Shown here: positions 1 through 6,004 of the stretch, piece by piece
Layout of the letters: every line of letters starts with the position of its first letter
How positions within the stretch are numbered: position 1 is the stretch's first letter
NCBI GenBank assembly: GCA_964511535.1
Contig: CAZEFW010000266.1
Span: forward strand, 1-7,049
Source: CAZCFB01 sp964511535
Lineage (GTDB): Bacteria; Myxococcota_A; Polyangia; GCA-2747355; CAZCFB01
DNA length: 7,049 bases
Direction of reading: 5' to 3'
The notes under the pieces: model-generated
Database searches by the model: none
What the model saw: the letters and a program-made list of their open reading frames with translations, nothing else
What the model was told of the DNA's origin: nothing
Made by a program: the position numbers and the translations under genes

Positions 1-32
1 GCAACCCACATGGCAGGTGGGCTTAAACGATC

Positions 33-60
33 AGCATTAGGCTTCAGGCTTCAGGCTTCA
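33..60 (+). repeat. Heptad tandem repeat A (three perfect GGCTTCA units)
   Basis: Three perfect GGCTTCA units run from 40 to 60, preceded by one degenerate unit (AGCATTA, 33-39). Only one arm is present; no inverted copy follows before the next gene. The orientation is the one seen just downstream of plus-strand genes elsewhere in the window, so it may mark the 3' side of a gene lying left of the window. Bases 1-32 are too short to assign; a weak CCCAC/GTGGG pairing (5-9 with 17-21) is all that can be seen there. Confidence 0.85.
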
Positions 61-84
61 GGGCGATGTGTCCCCGGGTTCATG

Positions 85-90
85 TATAAT
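85..90 (+). promoter_or_regulatory. Candidate -10 box (TATAAT) for the lipoprotein-symporter operon
   Basis: A perfect TATAAT occurs 9 bases before the chosen ATG at 100. This would place the transcription start at or within a few bases of the ATG, implying a leaderless or nearly leaderless mRNA. This fits the absence of any Shine-Dalgarno sequence before 100. No convincing -35 box is seen 16-18 bases upstream, so the call rests on the -10 match and its position alone. Confidence 0.4.
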
Positions 91-99
91 CTCGGGTCA

Positions 100-957
100 A
101 TGTCCCGACCTCCAAGCAGTGTCCCACTGAGCCTGATCTGTTTCATTCTCCTCGGCTGCGGCGGCGGCGATGGCGGCAGCGCTGCCAAAGTCGCGGCTCT
201 CGAACCCGCCTCCATTTTCAACGACCGCGACGCCGACGTGGTGGTGCGCGGCGAGGGGCTGGCCGGCACCACGCGGGTGCTGCTGTGGGCCGGCACGCCG
301 GAGCGGCTGCAGCGCCAGCTCGGGGTCTCGGCCATCAAGGACCCCGGCGACGCCGCCATCACCGTCACGGTGCCTGCGGGCTCCATGCCCGGCGAGTACA
401 TGGTGGTGTTGCAGTCGGAGGCCGGCACCTCCTTCTCCGAGATCAAGCTGAAGATCAGCGACCGCCCGGGCGATGGCGCCCCGGAGGTGCTGCGGGTGCA
501 GGGCGCGCTGTTCAGCGACGTGCCGTCGCGCATGTACCTGGTGGGCCCGGGGGTGGGTAAGGTCTCGGGGATCCAGGTCGTCGACAGGGATGGCGTGACC
601 TTCAGCCACCTGCGGGCCTACTCGGGCGCGCGGCTTGGGGCCTCGCTGGAGGAGGGCGCGCTGGCTCCTGGCAGCTACAAGATTCGCCTGCAGACCGGCA
701 AGCACGGCTGGACGGACGGCCCGGAGATAAAGGTGACGCGGAGCGGCCACGCCGCGGATTCGGCCCTCTGCTTCACCACCTACTTCGGCGTGCTCGGCGC
801 GGTGTTCCTGGTGGGCATGATCCTCGCGTTCCGCCAGGGCGACATCGGCCTGAAGACGCCTGGCCAGCGGCGCAACTTCGCCCTGCTGCTCTCCGGCTTC
901 GTGTTCACCTTCGCCTTGCTCGGATCGGTCCAGCTCGGCCTGAGCTGGTGGAGGTGA
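100..957 (+). CDS. Lipoprotein with IPT/TIG-like domains and two C-terminal membrane helices
   Basis: The frame is open from 10, but I choose ATG 100 (285 aa) because it gives a compact signal peptide ending in a lipobox (Leu-Leu-Gly-Cys20); the upstream part of the frame only reads through heptad repeat A. No Shine-Dalgarno precedes 100. Residues 21-30 are a Gly/Ser linker. Residues 31-120 resemble an IPT/TIG (Ig-like) domain, with a Pro-Ala-Ser start, a Gly-Glu-Gly-Leu turn and the Pro-Gly-Glu-Tyr near its end. Residues 127-214 may be a second, weaker copy containing Pro-Gly-Ser-Tyr. Two hydrophobic helices follow (about 223-244 and 260-283), joined by a basic loop with Lys252 and Arg257-258. 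By the positive-inside rule that loop is cytoplasmic, so the Ig-like part is periplasmic. The symporter gene begins 3 bases after the stop. I infer an inner-membrane accessory subunit or periplasmic sensor for that transporter. No named family is recognised for the whole protein. Confidence 0.8.
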   Translation: MSRPPSSVPLSLICFILLGCGGGDGGSAAKVAALEPASIFNDRDADVVVRGEGLAGTTRVLLWAGTPERLQRQLGVSAIKDPGDAAITVTVPAGSMPGEYMVVLQSEAGTSFSEIKLKISDRPGDGAPEVLRVQGALFSDVPSRMYLVGPGVGKVSGIQVVDRDGVTFSHLRAYSGARLGASLEEGALAPGSYKIRLQTGKHGWTDGPEIKVTRSGHAADSALCFTTYFGVLGAVFLVGMILAFRQGDIGLKTPGQRRNFALLLSGFVFTFALLGSVQLGLSWWR

Positions 958-960
958 CCC

Positions 961-2829
961 ATGGGTAGCGGTTACATCGTCGGCTCCACCATCGACTACG
1001 TCGTCATCGTCGGCTACTTCATCGCGATCCTCGGCTTCGGCTCCTTCTTTGGCCGGCACAGCAACACCACCAAGGACTTCTTCTTCGGCGGGCAGCGCTT
1101 CGCCTGGTGGCTGGTGGGCTTCTCGCTTGTGGCCACCACCGTCGGCTCCTACTCCTTCGTCAAGTACTCGGCGGTGGCCTACAGCTACGGCGTTTCGTCC
1201 ACCATGTCCTACCTGAACGACTGGTTCTGGATGCCGCTGGTGATGTTCGGCTGGATCCCCATCGTCTACTACTCGCGGGTCACCTCGGTGCCGGAATACT
1301 TCGAGCGACGGTTCGACCGGCGCACCCGGCTGATGACCACCCTGGTGCTGCTGACCTACCTGATCGGCTATGTGGGCATCAACTTCTACACCCTCGGCGT
1401 GGCCCTGCACGCGCTGCTCGGCTGGGACGTCATGGCGGCCTCCATGATCGTGGCGGTGATCAGCGCGATCTATGTCACCGCCGGCGGCCAGACCGCGGTG
1501 ATCATGACCGACGTGGTGCAGGGGGTGATCCTGCTGGTTGCCGGCCTGCTGCTGTTCTATCTCGGCATCTCCTTCCTCGGCGGCCCGTCGGCGTTCTGGG
1601 CGGACCTGCCGTATCACCACCGGCTGCCCATCGCCTACTTCAACGATCCGCCCAACTTCAACTTCATCGGCATCCTCGGCCAGGACGGCCTGGCCCAGAG
1701 CATGAGCGTCTACTTCATGAACCAGGGCATGATCATGCGCTTCCTGTCGGCCAAGTCGGTCAAGGAGAGCCGCAAGGCGCTGGTGTTGGTGCTGCTGCTG
1801 CTCCAGGTGCTGGCCGCGGTGGCGGTTGCCGGCTCCGGCTGGGTGGGCAGGGCCATGGTGGCCCAGGGGTTCCTGCCGGCCGACTCCAGCGCCAAGACGG
1901 TGTTCGTGCTCGTGGCAAACATGCTGTGCCAGCCGGGGATCTTCGGGCTGATGATGGCGGCGCTCACCGCCGCGCTCATGTCCACGGCTGACACGCTAAT
2001 CAACGCCATCAGCGCCGTGACGGTCAACGATGTCTATCGGCCGTTTTTCCGCGCCCAGGCGCCTGACAAGCACTACCTGCGGGTGGCCCGGGTCGTCTCC
2101 CTCGCGGCGGCCGCGGTGGGCATGTTCCTGGTGCCCGTGTTCGCCTCGTTCAAGTCGATCTACGCCGCCCACGGCGCGTTCACCGCCGCGGTGGGGCCGC
2201 CCATGGGGGTCATCCTGCTGCTGGGCGCCTTTTGGCCGCGCTTCACACGGATGGCGGCGTTCTGGACCCTCATCGTGGGCGCCTGCGCCCTGGCGGTGTC
2301 CATGGCGTTCCCGTCGGTGCTGGAGCCGTTCGCCTTCGGCGCCCAGGCGGGCGGCGAGGGGATGCGGGCCTACATCTACGCCCGGGCGTTTTACGGCATC
2401 GTGGTGTGCGGCACCTTCGCCGTCGTATTCACCATGTTCACCACGCCCGAGCCGAAGGAGCGCATCCGGGGCCTGGTGTTCGGCACCATCCGCGACGCTG
2501 AGGCCGCCTTCAAGGGGGGCGAGCCGAACCATGACGCGGGCGAGCCCGTGATGCTGAAGGCAACCGCGGAGGACGGCCCCGAGGAGCCGGGCGACGACGG
2601 CCGCTTCGAGGTGAAGCTCTGCGCCGAGGCCCTGCCGACCCTGGCGGCCAGCGCCGGCGACCTGGTGCATGTCAGCGATCGACGCTGGTACCTGGGCGGC
2701 CTCCGCTCGGCCCAGGCCAAGCTGTCAGCCGACCCGGCCCCGGCAGGCCAGGTGCTGATGCCCGAGACCTTCGCCAGAGCCGCCGGCCTGCGGATAGGGG
2801 AGCAGGTGAAGGTGGAGAAGATCCTGTAA
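961..2829 (+). CDS. Sodium:solute symporter (SSS family) with C-terminal soluble extension
   Basis: This 622-residue inner-membrane protein belongs to the SSS (PutP/SGLT-like) family, which couples Na+ entry to uptake of a small solute. About 13 hydrophobic segments span residues 12-492. Family signatures visible include Thr183-Asp184 with Gln187-Gly188 (the TDxxQG motif). A Met-Ser341-Thr342-Ala-Asp-Thr segment sits where Ser/Thr residues form the Na2 sodium site in PutP-like members. The start is supported by a GGAGG ribosome site (952-956) inside the end of the upstream gene. The 3-base spacing implies co-transcription and coupled translation with the lipoprotein. After the last helix comes a hydrophilic tail of about 130 residues (493-622), longer than in most SSS proteins. 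It ends in a beta-rich looking part with two similar stretches (558-573 and 600-622). The substrate cannot be read from the sequence; acetate, amino acids, sugars and vitamins are all known for the family. Confidence 0.93.
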   Translation: MGSGYIVGSTIDYVVIVGYFIAILGFGSFFGRHSNTTKDFFFGGQRFAWWLVGFSLVATTVGSYSFVKYSAVAYSYGVSSTMSYLNDWFWMPLVMFGWIPIVYYSRVTSVPEYFERRFDRRTRLMTTLVLLTYLIGYVGINFYTLGVALHALLGWDVMAASMIVAVISAIYVTAGGQTAVIMTDVVQGVILLVAGLLLFYLGISFLGGPSAFWADLPYHHRLPIAYFNDPPNFNFIGILGQDGLAQSMSVYFMNQGMIMRFLSAKSVKESRKALVLVLLLLQVLAAVAVAGSGWVGRAMVAQGFLPADSSAKTVFVLVANMLCQPGIFGLMMAALTAALMSTADTLINAISAVTVNDVYRPFFRAQAPDKHYLRVARVVSLAAAAVGMFLVPVFASFKSIYAAHGAFTAAVGPPMGVILLLGAFWPRFTRMAAFWTLIVGACALAVSMAFPSVLEPFAFGAQAGGEGMRAYIYARAFYGIVVCGTFAVVFTMFTTPEPKERIRGLVFGTIRDAEAAFKGGEPNHDAGEPVMLKATAEDGPEEPGDDGRFEVKLCAEALPTLAASAGDLVHVSDRRWYLGGLRSAQAKLSADPAPAGQVLMPETFARAAGLRIGEQVKVEKIL

Positions 2830-2846
2830 GCGGCGCTGCGCGCCGC
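2830..2846 (+). terminator. GC hairpin directly after the symporter stop codon
   Basis: A perfect 7-bp stem (GCGGCGC 2830-2836 with GCGCCGC 2840-2846) closes a TGC triloop and begins on the base after the TAA. No T-tract follows; heptad repeats follow instead. A terminator or mRNA 3'-end stabilising role is inferred from position and from the same arrangement at other gene ends in the window. Confidence 0.5.
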
Positions 2847-2928
2847 GGCCTGAGGCTTGGGACTTGAGGCTTGAGGGGGGATGGCCTGGGCTATTCTGCC
2901 TCAAGCCCCAAGCCTAAAGTCTCAAGCC
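2847..2928. repeat. Inverted heptad element B (4 + 4 units) between convergent genes
   Basis: The left arm has four heptads: GGCCTGA, GGCTTGG, GACTTGA and GGCTTGA (2847-2874). The right arm has four inverted heptads: TCAAGCC, CCAAGCC, TAAAGTC and TCAAGCC (2901-2928). Pairing 2847-2876 against 2899-2928 gives 24 matches in 30 by hand count, with a 22-nt loop. The element fills the space between the ends of the symporter and the outer-membrane protein genes, so it could act as a bidirectional terminator. Confidence 0.85.
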
Positions 2929-2929
2929 C

Positions 2930-2952
2930 GAGCGGCTCCACAGGAGCCGCTC
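2930..2952 (-). terminator. Perfect 10-bp hairpin abutting the stop of the outer-membrane protein gene
   Basis: GAGCGGCTCC (2930-2939) pairs perfectly with GGAGCCGCTC (2943-2952) around a 3-nt loop. On the minus strand it begins on the base immediately after the TGA stop (2953-2955). There is no T-tract; the right arm of element B follows. The role as a terminator or mRNA end stabiliser is inferred. Confidence 0.55.
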
Positions 2953-3732
2953 TCACAGCACCCAGAACCTCAAGACCAGCTCCAGGCTGATCCCCGAGAA
3001 GTCGAGGATGTAGTCCCTGCTGGTCCCTCGCGGATAAGGCGCATCCGTTCCCTTCTCTGTTAGGGCGCCGGTCTTGTGATAGCGGTACTTCAGAGCCAGC
3101 CCAGCCGAGAAGGGCTCGGAGACCATGAAGTCCATGCCAATAATCGCCTGCATGCCAACCCCGGTGGGGCCCGAGGCGTCCGGTAGGCCAGTGCCATCTA
3201 CGTCCCACCAGGAGCGAACGTAAGTATGGATTGCTGGCCCTATCATGGCGTAAGCGTAGAACCGGTCCTTGAATGGGTAGTAGCCGCCCAGCAGGATCGG
3301 GACCTCGAACATCAGGTTCCAGTTCTCAAACATTGCGGTGCTATTGGGGAGCCTTGTACCGGCCTTCTCATAGATGGCGCCGAAGGCGACGTGGGCCATC
3401 ACGTAATAGGGAATGTAGTACGTGAAGCCGAGTTCGGCGTTGATCTGCAGATTTCCTTCAGCATCCACAGCCGGATCGGGGGCATATGTGTCGGACAGCG
3501 TGTGCATATCACCCAGTGCCGCATAGCCGAAGCCGTAGGTCAGGTTGATGCACAGCCGGCCCTGGCGCGCGAACGGCGCCCGCTTGCGCTCGGCCTCGAC
3601 CTGCGCCTTGTCCGGCGTTGGCGCCAGGTTCGGGTCGGTGTTCTCGTCGGGGACCAGCGCCTCCCGTTGCTGGGCTTGAGCGGGGGTGCCGAGTGCAAGA
3701 CCGATGAACAACACCAGGGCCGTAAGTCGCAT
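2953..3732 (-). CDS. Predicted outer-membrane beta-barrel protein
   Basis: This 259-residue protein starts with a Sec signal peptide (basic start, hydrophobic 5-15, Ala-Gln-Ala cleavage site at 18-20). Next is a charged, Pro-rich linker (about 21-56). The rest alternates polar and hydrophobic residues with many Tyr, Phe and Gly, as in transmembrane beta strands; 8-12 strands look plausible. The end has the aromatic pair Phe-Trp, but the last residue is Leu rather than the usual terminal aromatic. The start is supported by GAGGAGG a few bases upstream on the minus strand. It is divergent from the small lipoprotein gene at 3840 and convergent with the symporter. Its 3' two-thirds is less GC-rich than its neighbours (55% over 3301-3480 by hand count, against 68% over 5161-5220). 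An OmpW-like or general barrel-domain family is possible; I cannot assign a substrate. Confidence 0.8.
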   Translation of the reverse strand: MRLTALVLFIGLALGTPAQAQQREALVPDENTDPNLAPTPDKAQVEAERKRAPFARQGRLCINLTYGFGYAALGDMHTLSDTYAPDPAVDAEGNLQINAELGFTYYIPYYVMAHVAFGAIYEKAGTRLPNSTAMFENWNLMFEVPILLGGYYPFKDRFYAYAMIGPAIHTYVRSWWDVDGTGLPDASGPTGVGMQAIIGMDFMVSEPFSAGLALKYRYHKTGALTEKGTDAPYPRGTSRDYILDFSGISLELVLRFWVL

Positions 3733-3746
3733 GCCTCTCCTCCTCG

Positions 3747-3795
3747 AACTGTCGACTGTCGAGAGTCTACAGTCGACAGTCGACAGTCGACAGTC
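3747..3795. repeat. Heptad tandem repeat C (seven units ending GTC) between divergent genes
   Basis: Seven consecutive 7-bp units all end in GTC: AACTGTC, GACTGTC, GAGAGTC, TACAGTC, then GACAGTC three times. The array is also an inverted repeat: ACTGTCGACTGT (3748-3759) is the exact reverse complement of 3769-3780, around a 9-nt loop. It lies 14 bases from the start of the outer-membrane protein gene and 44 bases from that of the small lipoprotein, in the space where promoters for both should lie. Confidence 0.9.
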
Positions 3796-3839
3796 AATCC
3801 CAAACAGCTGTCGAGCGTGTAATCTACCCGCTGGAAGCC

Positions 3840-4382
3840 ATGAAACGCATGACGACGCTCACATTGCTGTGCGCCGGGGTGATCGGCTGCCAGGGCTACT
3901 GGGACCGCGGGCGGCCCACGCCGGCGGCCGACGGCGCCGTGCCGGACCTCCCGGGGGCCGTGCCGGATTTCGCGCCGGACCTGGCGCCGCTGGACATGGT
4001 CGCCGCGCCTGACAAGCGCAAGGGCGTGTTCTGCAAGCATGACGGCTTCGTGTTCAAGATCGACCGCCCCCTGCAGCGGGGCAAGACCTTCAACATGATG
4101 GTGACCGGCAAGCCGTCGGCGTGGCCCATGGCGGGCGTCACCATCAGCCTCAAGAAGCCGCCCGGGATCCTCTCGTTTCACAAGTGGATCGTCATTCACA
4201 ACTCCTACGCGCCCAAGACGGACTGCTGGCCGCAGCCCAACATCAAGACCTGCAAGTACCCGTTCAAGGATGTGCCGGTGCCCGACGCGCCCGGGCCGTA
4301 TGCGGTGGGGTTCCTCAGGGACGGCCGCAACTACGACCCGAACCACAAGTACGCCGCCCTGCGCGCCTACTGCACCCCCTGA
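3840..4382 (+). CDS. Small lipoprotein of unknown function with four cysteines
   Basis: This 180-residue protein has a lipoprotein signal peptide with lipobox Val-Ile-Gly-Cys17. Residues 26-58 are a low-complexity linker rich in Pro, Asp, Ala and Leu. The remaining globular part (about 59-180) has Cys65, Cys129, Cys138 and Cys178, consistent with two disulfides in the periplasm or at the cell surface. It is rich in Lys, Pro and aromatics, and has no helix-like membrane segment after the signal. ATG 3840 is preceded by only a weak GGAAG; Met4 (3849) is an alternative start that leaves the lipobox intact. The gene is divergent from the outer-membrane protein and lies 78 bases upstream of the fumarase genes. 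I do not recognise a family. Myxobacterial-type lipoproteins often have such linkers, which supports the taxonomic guess only. Confidence 0.75.
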   Translation: MKRMTTLTLLCAGVIGCQGYWDRGRPTPAADGAVPDLPGAVPDFAPDLAPLDMVAAPDKRKGVFCKHDGFVFKIDRPLQRGKTFNMMVTGKPSAWPMAGVTISLKKPPGILSFHKWIVIHNSYAPKTDCWPQPNIKTCKYPFKDVPVPDAPGPYAVGFLRDGRNYDPNHKYAALRAYCTP

Positions 4383-4451
4383 TCTGCCATTGCCATTTTT
4401 CTCCTCCCGGGATAAAGCGGGCCAGATCACGCAATTTACCCATCCACCATG

Positions 4452-4456
4452 GGAGG
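4452..4456 (+). promoter_or_regulatory. Ribosome binding site that decides the fumarase alpha start
   Basis: GGAGG ends 4 bases before ATG 4461. The earlier in-frame ATG at 4449 overlaps this site and has no ribosome site of its own, so 4461 is preferred. Confidence 0.65.
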
Positions 4457-4460
4457 TGAC

Positions 4461-5327
4461 ATGCCAGACCTTGCTCAGCACTTCGAGGAACTGATCAGGC
4501 GGGCGTCCACTGACCTCTACGGCGACGTGTATGACAAGCTCACGGCGTGCGCAGAGGCCGAGGGGGACACCGCTGCCGGCGCGACCCTGCGCCAGATGCT
4601 GCAGAACGCGGACGCGGCGCGGGAGAACTCCACGCCCATCTGCCAGGACACCGGGACGCCGATCTTCTACATCGACTACGGCCCCGACTTTCGCCAGAAG
4701 CAGGTCACCGAGGCCGCCGAGGCCGCGGCAGCCAGCGCCACGGGCAAGTACTACCTGCGGCCCAACGCCGTGGACCCGGTGAGCGGCAAGAACTCGGGCA
4801 ACAACCAGGGCGACGGCTTCCCGTACGTCCACTTTCACGAGATGGACGAGCCCGGGCTGAAGGTGCGCCTGATGCTCAAGGGCGGCGGCTCGGAGAACGT
4901 GTCCGAGCAGTACCGCCTGCCCGACAGCCGGCTTCACGCAGGCCGCGACCTCGAGGGTGTGCGCCGCTGTGTGGTGGACGCCGTGTTCACCGCCCAGGGC
5001 AAGGGGTGCGCCCCCGGCACCGTGGGCGTGGGCATCGGCGGCGACCGGATGTCTTCATACATGGAGGCCAAGGAGCAGCTGTTCCGCGCCCTGGGCGACA
5101 AGAACGACGACCCGGAGCTGGCCGCCCTGGAAGAGCGCCTGTACGGCGAGTGCAACGACCTGGGCGTGGGCCCCATGGGCTTCGGCGGCAAGACCACCAT
5201 CCTGGGGGTGAAGATCGGCAAGCGCCACCGGGTGCCCGCCAGCTACTTCGTCTCGGTGGCCTACATGTGCTGGGCTTACCGCCGCGCGTCCATGACCATC
5301 AAGGGCGAGGAGGTTTCCTATGATTGA
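4461..5327 (+). CDS. fumA: Class I fumarate hydratase, alpha subunit (Fe-S hydratase N-terminal part)
   Basis: With the beta subunit this enzyme reversibly hydrates fumarate to L-malate in the cytoplasm. It is the oxygen-sensitive [4Fe-4S] type. From ATG 4461 the protein has 288 residues, normal for the separate alpha subunit. The three expected cluster ligands are in their motifs: Cys61 in Pro-Ile-Cys-Gln-Asp-Thr-Gly, Cys183 in Lys-Gly-Cys-Ala-Pro-Gly, and Cys231 ahead of Gly-Val-Gly-Pro-Met-Gly-Phe-Gly-Gly. The Leu-Arg-Pro-Asn-Ala-Val-Asp-Pro and Gly-Gly-Gly-Ser-Glu-Asn stretches also match the family. The stop overlaps the start of the beta gene by 8 bases, so translation is probably coupled. 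The main alternative is the related L(+)-tartrate dehydratase TtdA; the two cannot be separated with certainty by eye. Fumarase is preferred because it is much more widespread and no tartrate genes are nearby. Confidence 0.93.
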   Translation: MPDLAQHFEELIRRASTDLYGDVYDKLTACAEAEGDTAAGATLRQMLQNADAARENSTPICQDTGTPIFYIDYGPDFRQKQVTEAAEAAAASATGKYYLRPNAVDPVSGKNSGNNQGDGFPYVHFHEMDEPGLKVRLMLKGGGSENVSEQYRLPDSRLHAGRDLEGVRRCVVDAVFTAQGKGCAPGTVGVGIGGDRMSSYMEAKEQLFRALGDKNDDPELAALEERLYGECNDLGVGPMGFGGKTTILGVKIGKRHRVPASYFVSVAYMCWAYRRASMTIKGEEVSYD

Positions 5328-5898
5328 TATCAAGCTGCCCGTGGACGAGGAGACCATCCGCAAGCTCAACGTCGGGGACGTGGTCTCCATCACCGGCGTG
5401 ATGATGACCGCCCGGGATGCCGCCCACAAGTACATGGTGGAGGAAGAGGCCCCCGAGGTGGCGGACGTGCTCAAGGACGGGATGATCTACCACTGCGGTC
5501 CGGTCATCAAGAAGGAGGGCGACGAGTACTCATTCGTTGCCGCCGGCCCCACCACCTCCATCCGCGAGGAGCCGTACCAGGGCACCGTGATGAAGAAGTA
5601 CGGCGTGCGCGGGGTCATCGGCAAGGGCGGCATGGAGGGCAAGACCCTGGCCGCCTGCAAGGAGCTGGGCGGTGTCTACCTGTCGGCCGTGGGTGGGCTC
5701 GGCACCATCCTGGCCCGCTCGGTCAAGAAGGTGCGCACCGTCTACAAGCTGGAGGAGTTCGGCGTGCCCGAGGCGATGTGGGTCATCGAGGTGGAGAAGT
5801 TCCCCGCCGTGGTGACCATGGACAGCCACGGCCGCTCGATCCACGACGAGGTGCTCGAGGCCTCGCGCAAGAAGTTCGACGAGATCATCGGCGATTAG
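5320..5898 (+). CDS. fumB: Class I fumarate hydratase, beta subunit (C-terminal part)
   Basis: This 192-residue subunit completes the class I fumarase active site at the interface with alpha. The Gly-Pro-Thr78-Thr79-Ser-Ile-Arg82 motif carries the residues that in the single-chain enzyme include the catalytic Thr and a substrate-binding Arg. Ile-Gly-Lys102-Gly-Gly-Met is the second conserved active-site motif. The length fits the stand-alone beta subunit; TtdB of tartrate dehydratase is the alternative. The ATG lies inside the end of the alpha gene and is preceded by a strong GAGGAGG (5307-5313). The stop TAG is partly buried in a GC hairpin followed by heptad repeats. The gene symbol follows two-subunit usage and does not imply orthology to Escherichia coli FumB, which is a full-length fused protein. 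Confidence 0.93.
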   Translation: MIDIKLPVDEETIRKLNVGDVVSITGVMMTARDAAHKYMVEEEAPEVADVLKDGMIYHCGPVIKKEGDEYSFVAAGPTTSIREEPYQGTVMKKYGVRGVIGKGGMEGKTLAACKELGGVYLSAVGGLGTILARSVKKVRTVYKLEEFGVPEAMWVIEVEKFPAVVTMDSHGRSIHDEVLEASRKKFDEIIGD

Positions 5899-5915
5899 CG
5901 CCGCTTCGCGGCGCT
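5897..5915 (+). terminator. GC hairpin overlapping the fumarase beta stop codon
   Basis: AGCGCCGC (5897-5904) pairs perfectly with GCGGCGCT (5908-5915) around a TTC triloop. The first two bases of the stem are the AG of the TAG stop. No T-tract follows; four heptads follow at once. The terminator or 3'-end stabiliser role is inferred. Confidence 0.5.
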
Positions 5916-6004
5916 GGCATCAGACTTCAGACTTCAGGCCTCAGGTGGAAGTGTCTGTGGGGTGGGCAAAATAGCCTGAAGCCTGAAGCCCGATGCCTGA
6001 AGCC
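5916..6004. repeat. Inverted heptad element D (4 + 4 units) between convergent genes
   Basis: The left arm is GGCATCA, GACTTCA, GACTTCA, GGCCTCA (5916-5943). The right arm is TGAAGCC, TGAAGCC, CGATGCC, TGAAGCC (5977-6004). Pairing 5916-5945 with 5975-6004 gives 24 matches in 30 by hand count, with a 29-nt loop. It fills the whole space between the fumarase beta stop and the stop of the convergent gene, touching the latter's TAG. Confidence 0.85.

Noticed and set aside
33..60. CRISPR-like repeats
   Set aside because: The repeat unit here and in the other arrays is 7 bp without spacers, so none is a CRISPR array.
97..1620. 507-residue minus-strand open frame
   Set aside because: It runs antisense through the lipoprotein and symporter genes, has a low-complexity His/Ala/Arg/Gly/Val composition typical of GC-rich shadow frames, and no domain is recognisable.
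2830..2952. Classical Rho-independent terminators
   Set aside because: Stems are strong, but no T-tract follows any of them on either strand, so they are listed only as candidate terminators with modest confidence.
3818..3823. TGTAAT as a -10 box for the small lipoprotein gene
   Set aside because: It matches 5 of 6 bases, but no -35 box lies at the right distance.
4390..4418. Promoter for the fumarase genes (TTGCCA and a GATAAA-like box)
   Set aside because: The spacing is only about 15 bases and the -10 match is weak, so it is not strong enough to annotate.
3540..4937. 465-residue minus-strand open frame
   Set aside because: It is antisense to the small lipoprotein and fumarase alpha genes and reads through the heptad array; its composition is that of a shadow frame.
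4461..5898. L(+)-tartrate dehydratase (TtdA/TtdB)
   Set aside because: It shares the same fold and motifs and cannot be excluded by eye, but fumarase is far more common and no tartrate genes are nearby.
2847..6004. Insertion sequence or transposon ends
   Set aside because: The inverted repeats flank only 22-29 bases, no transposase or target duplication is visible, and the arms are built from heptads.
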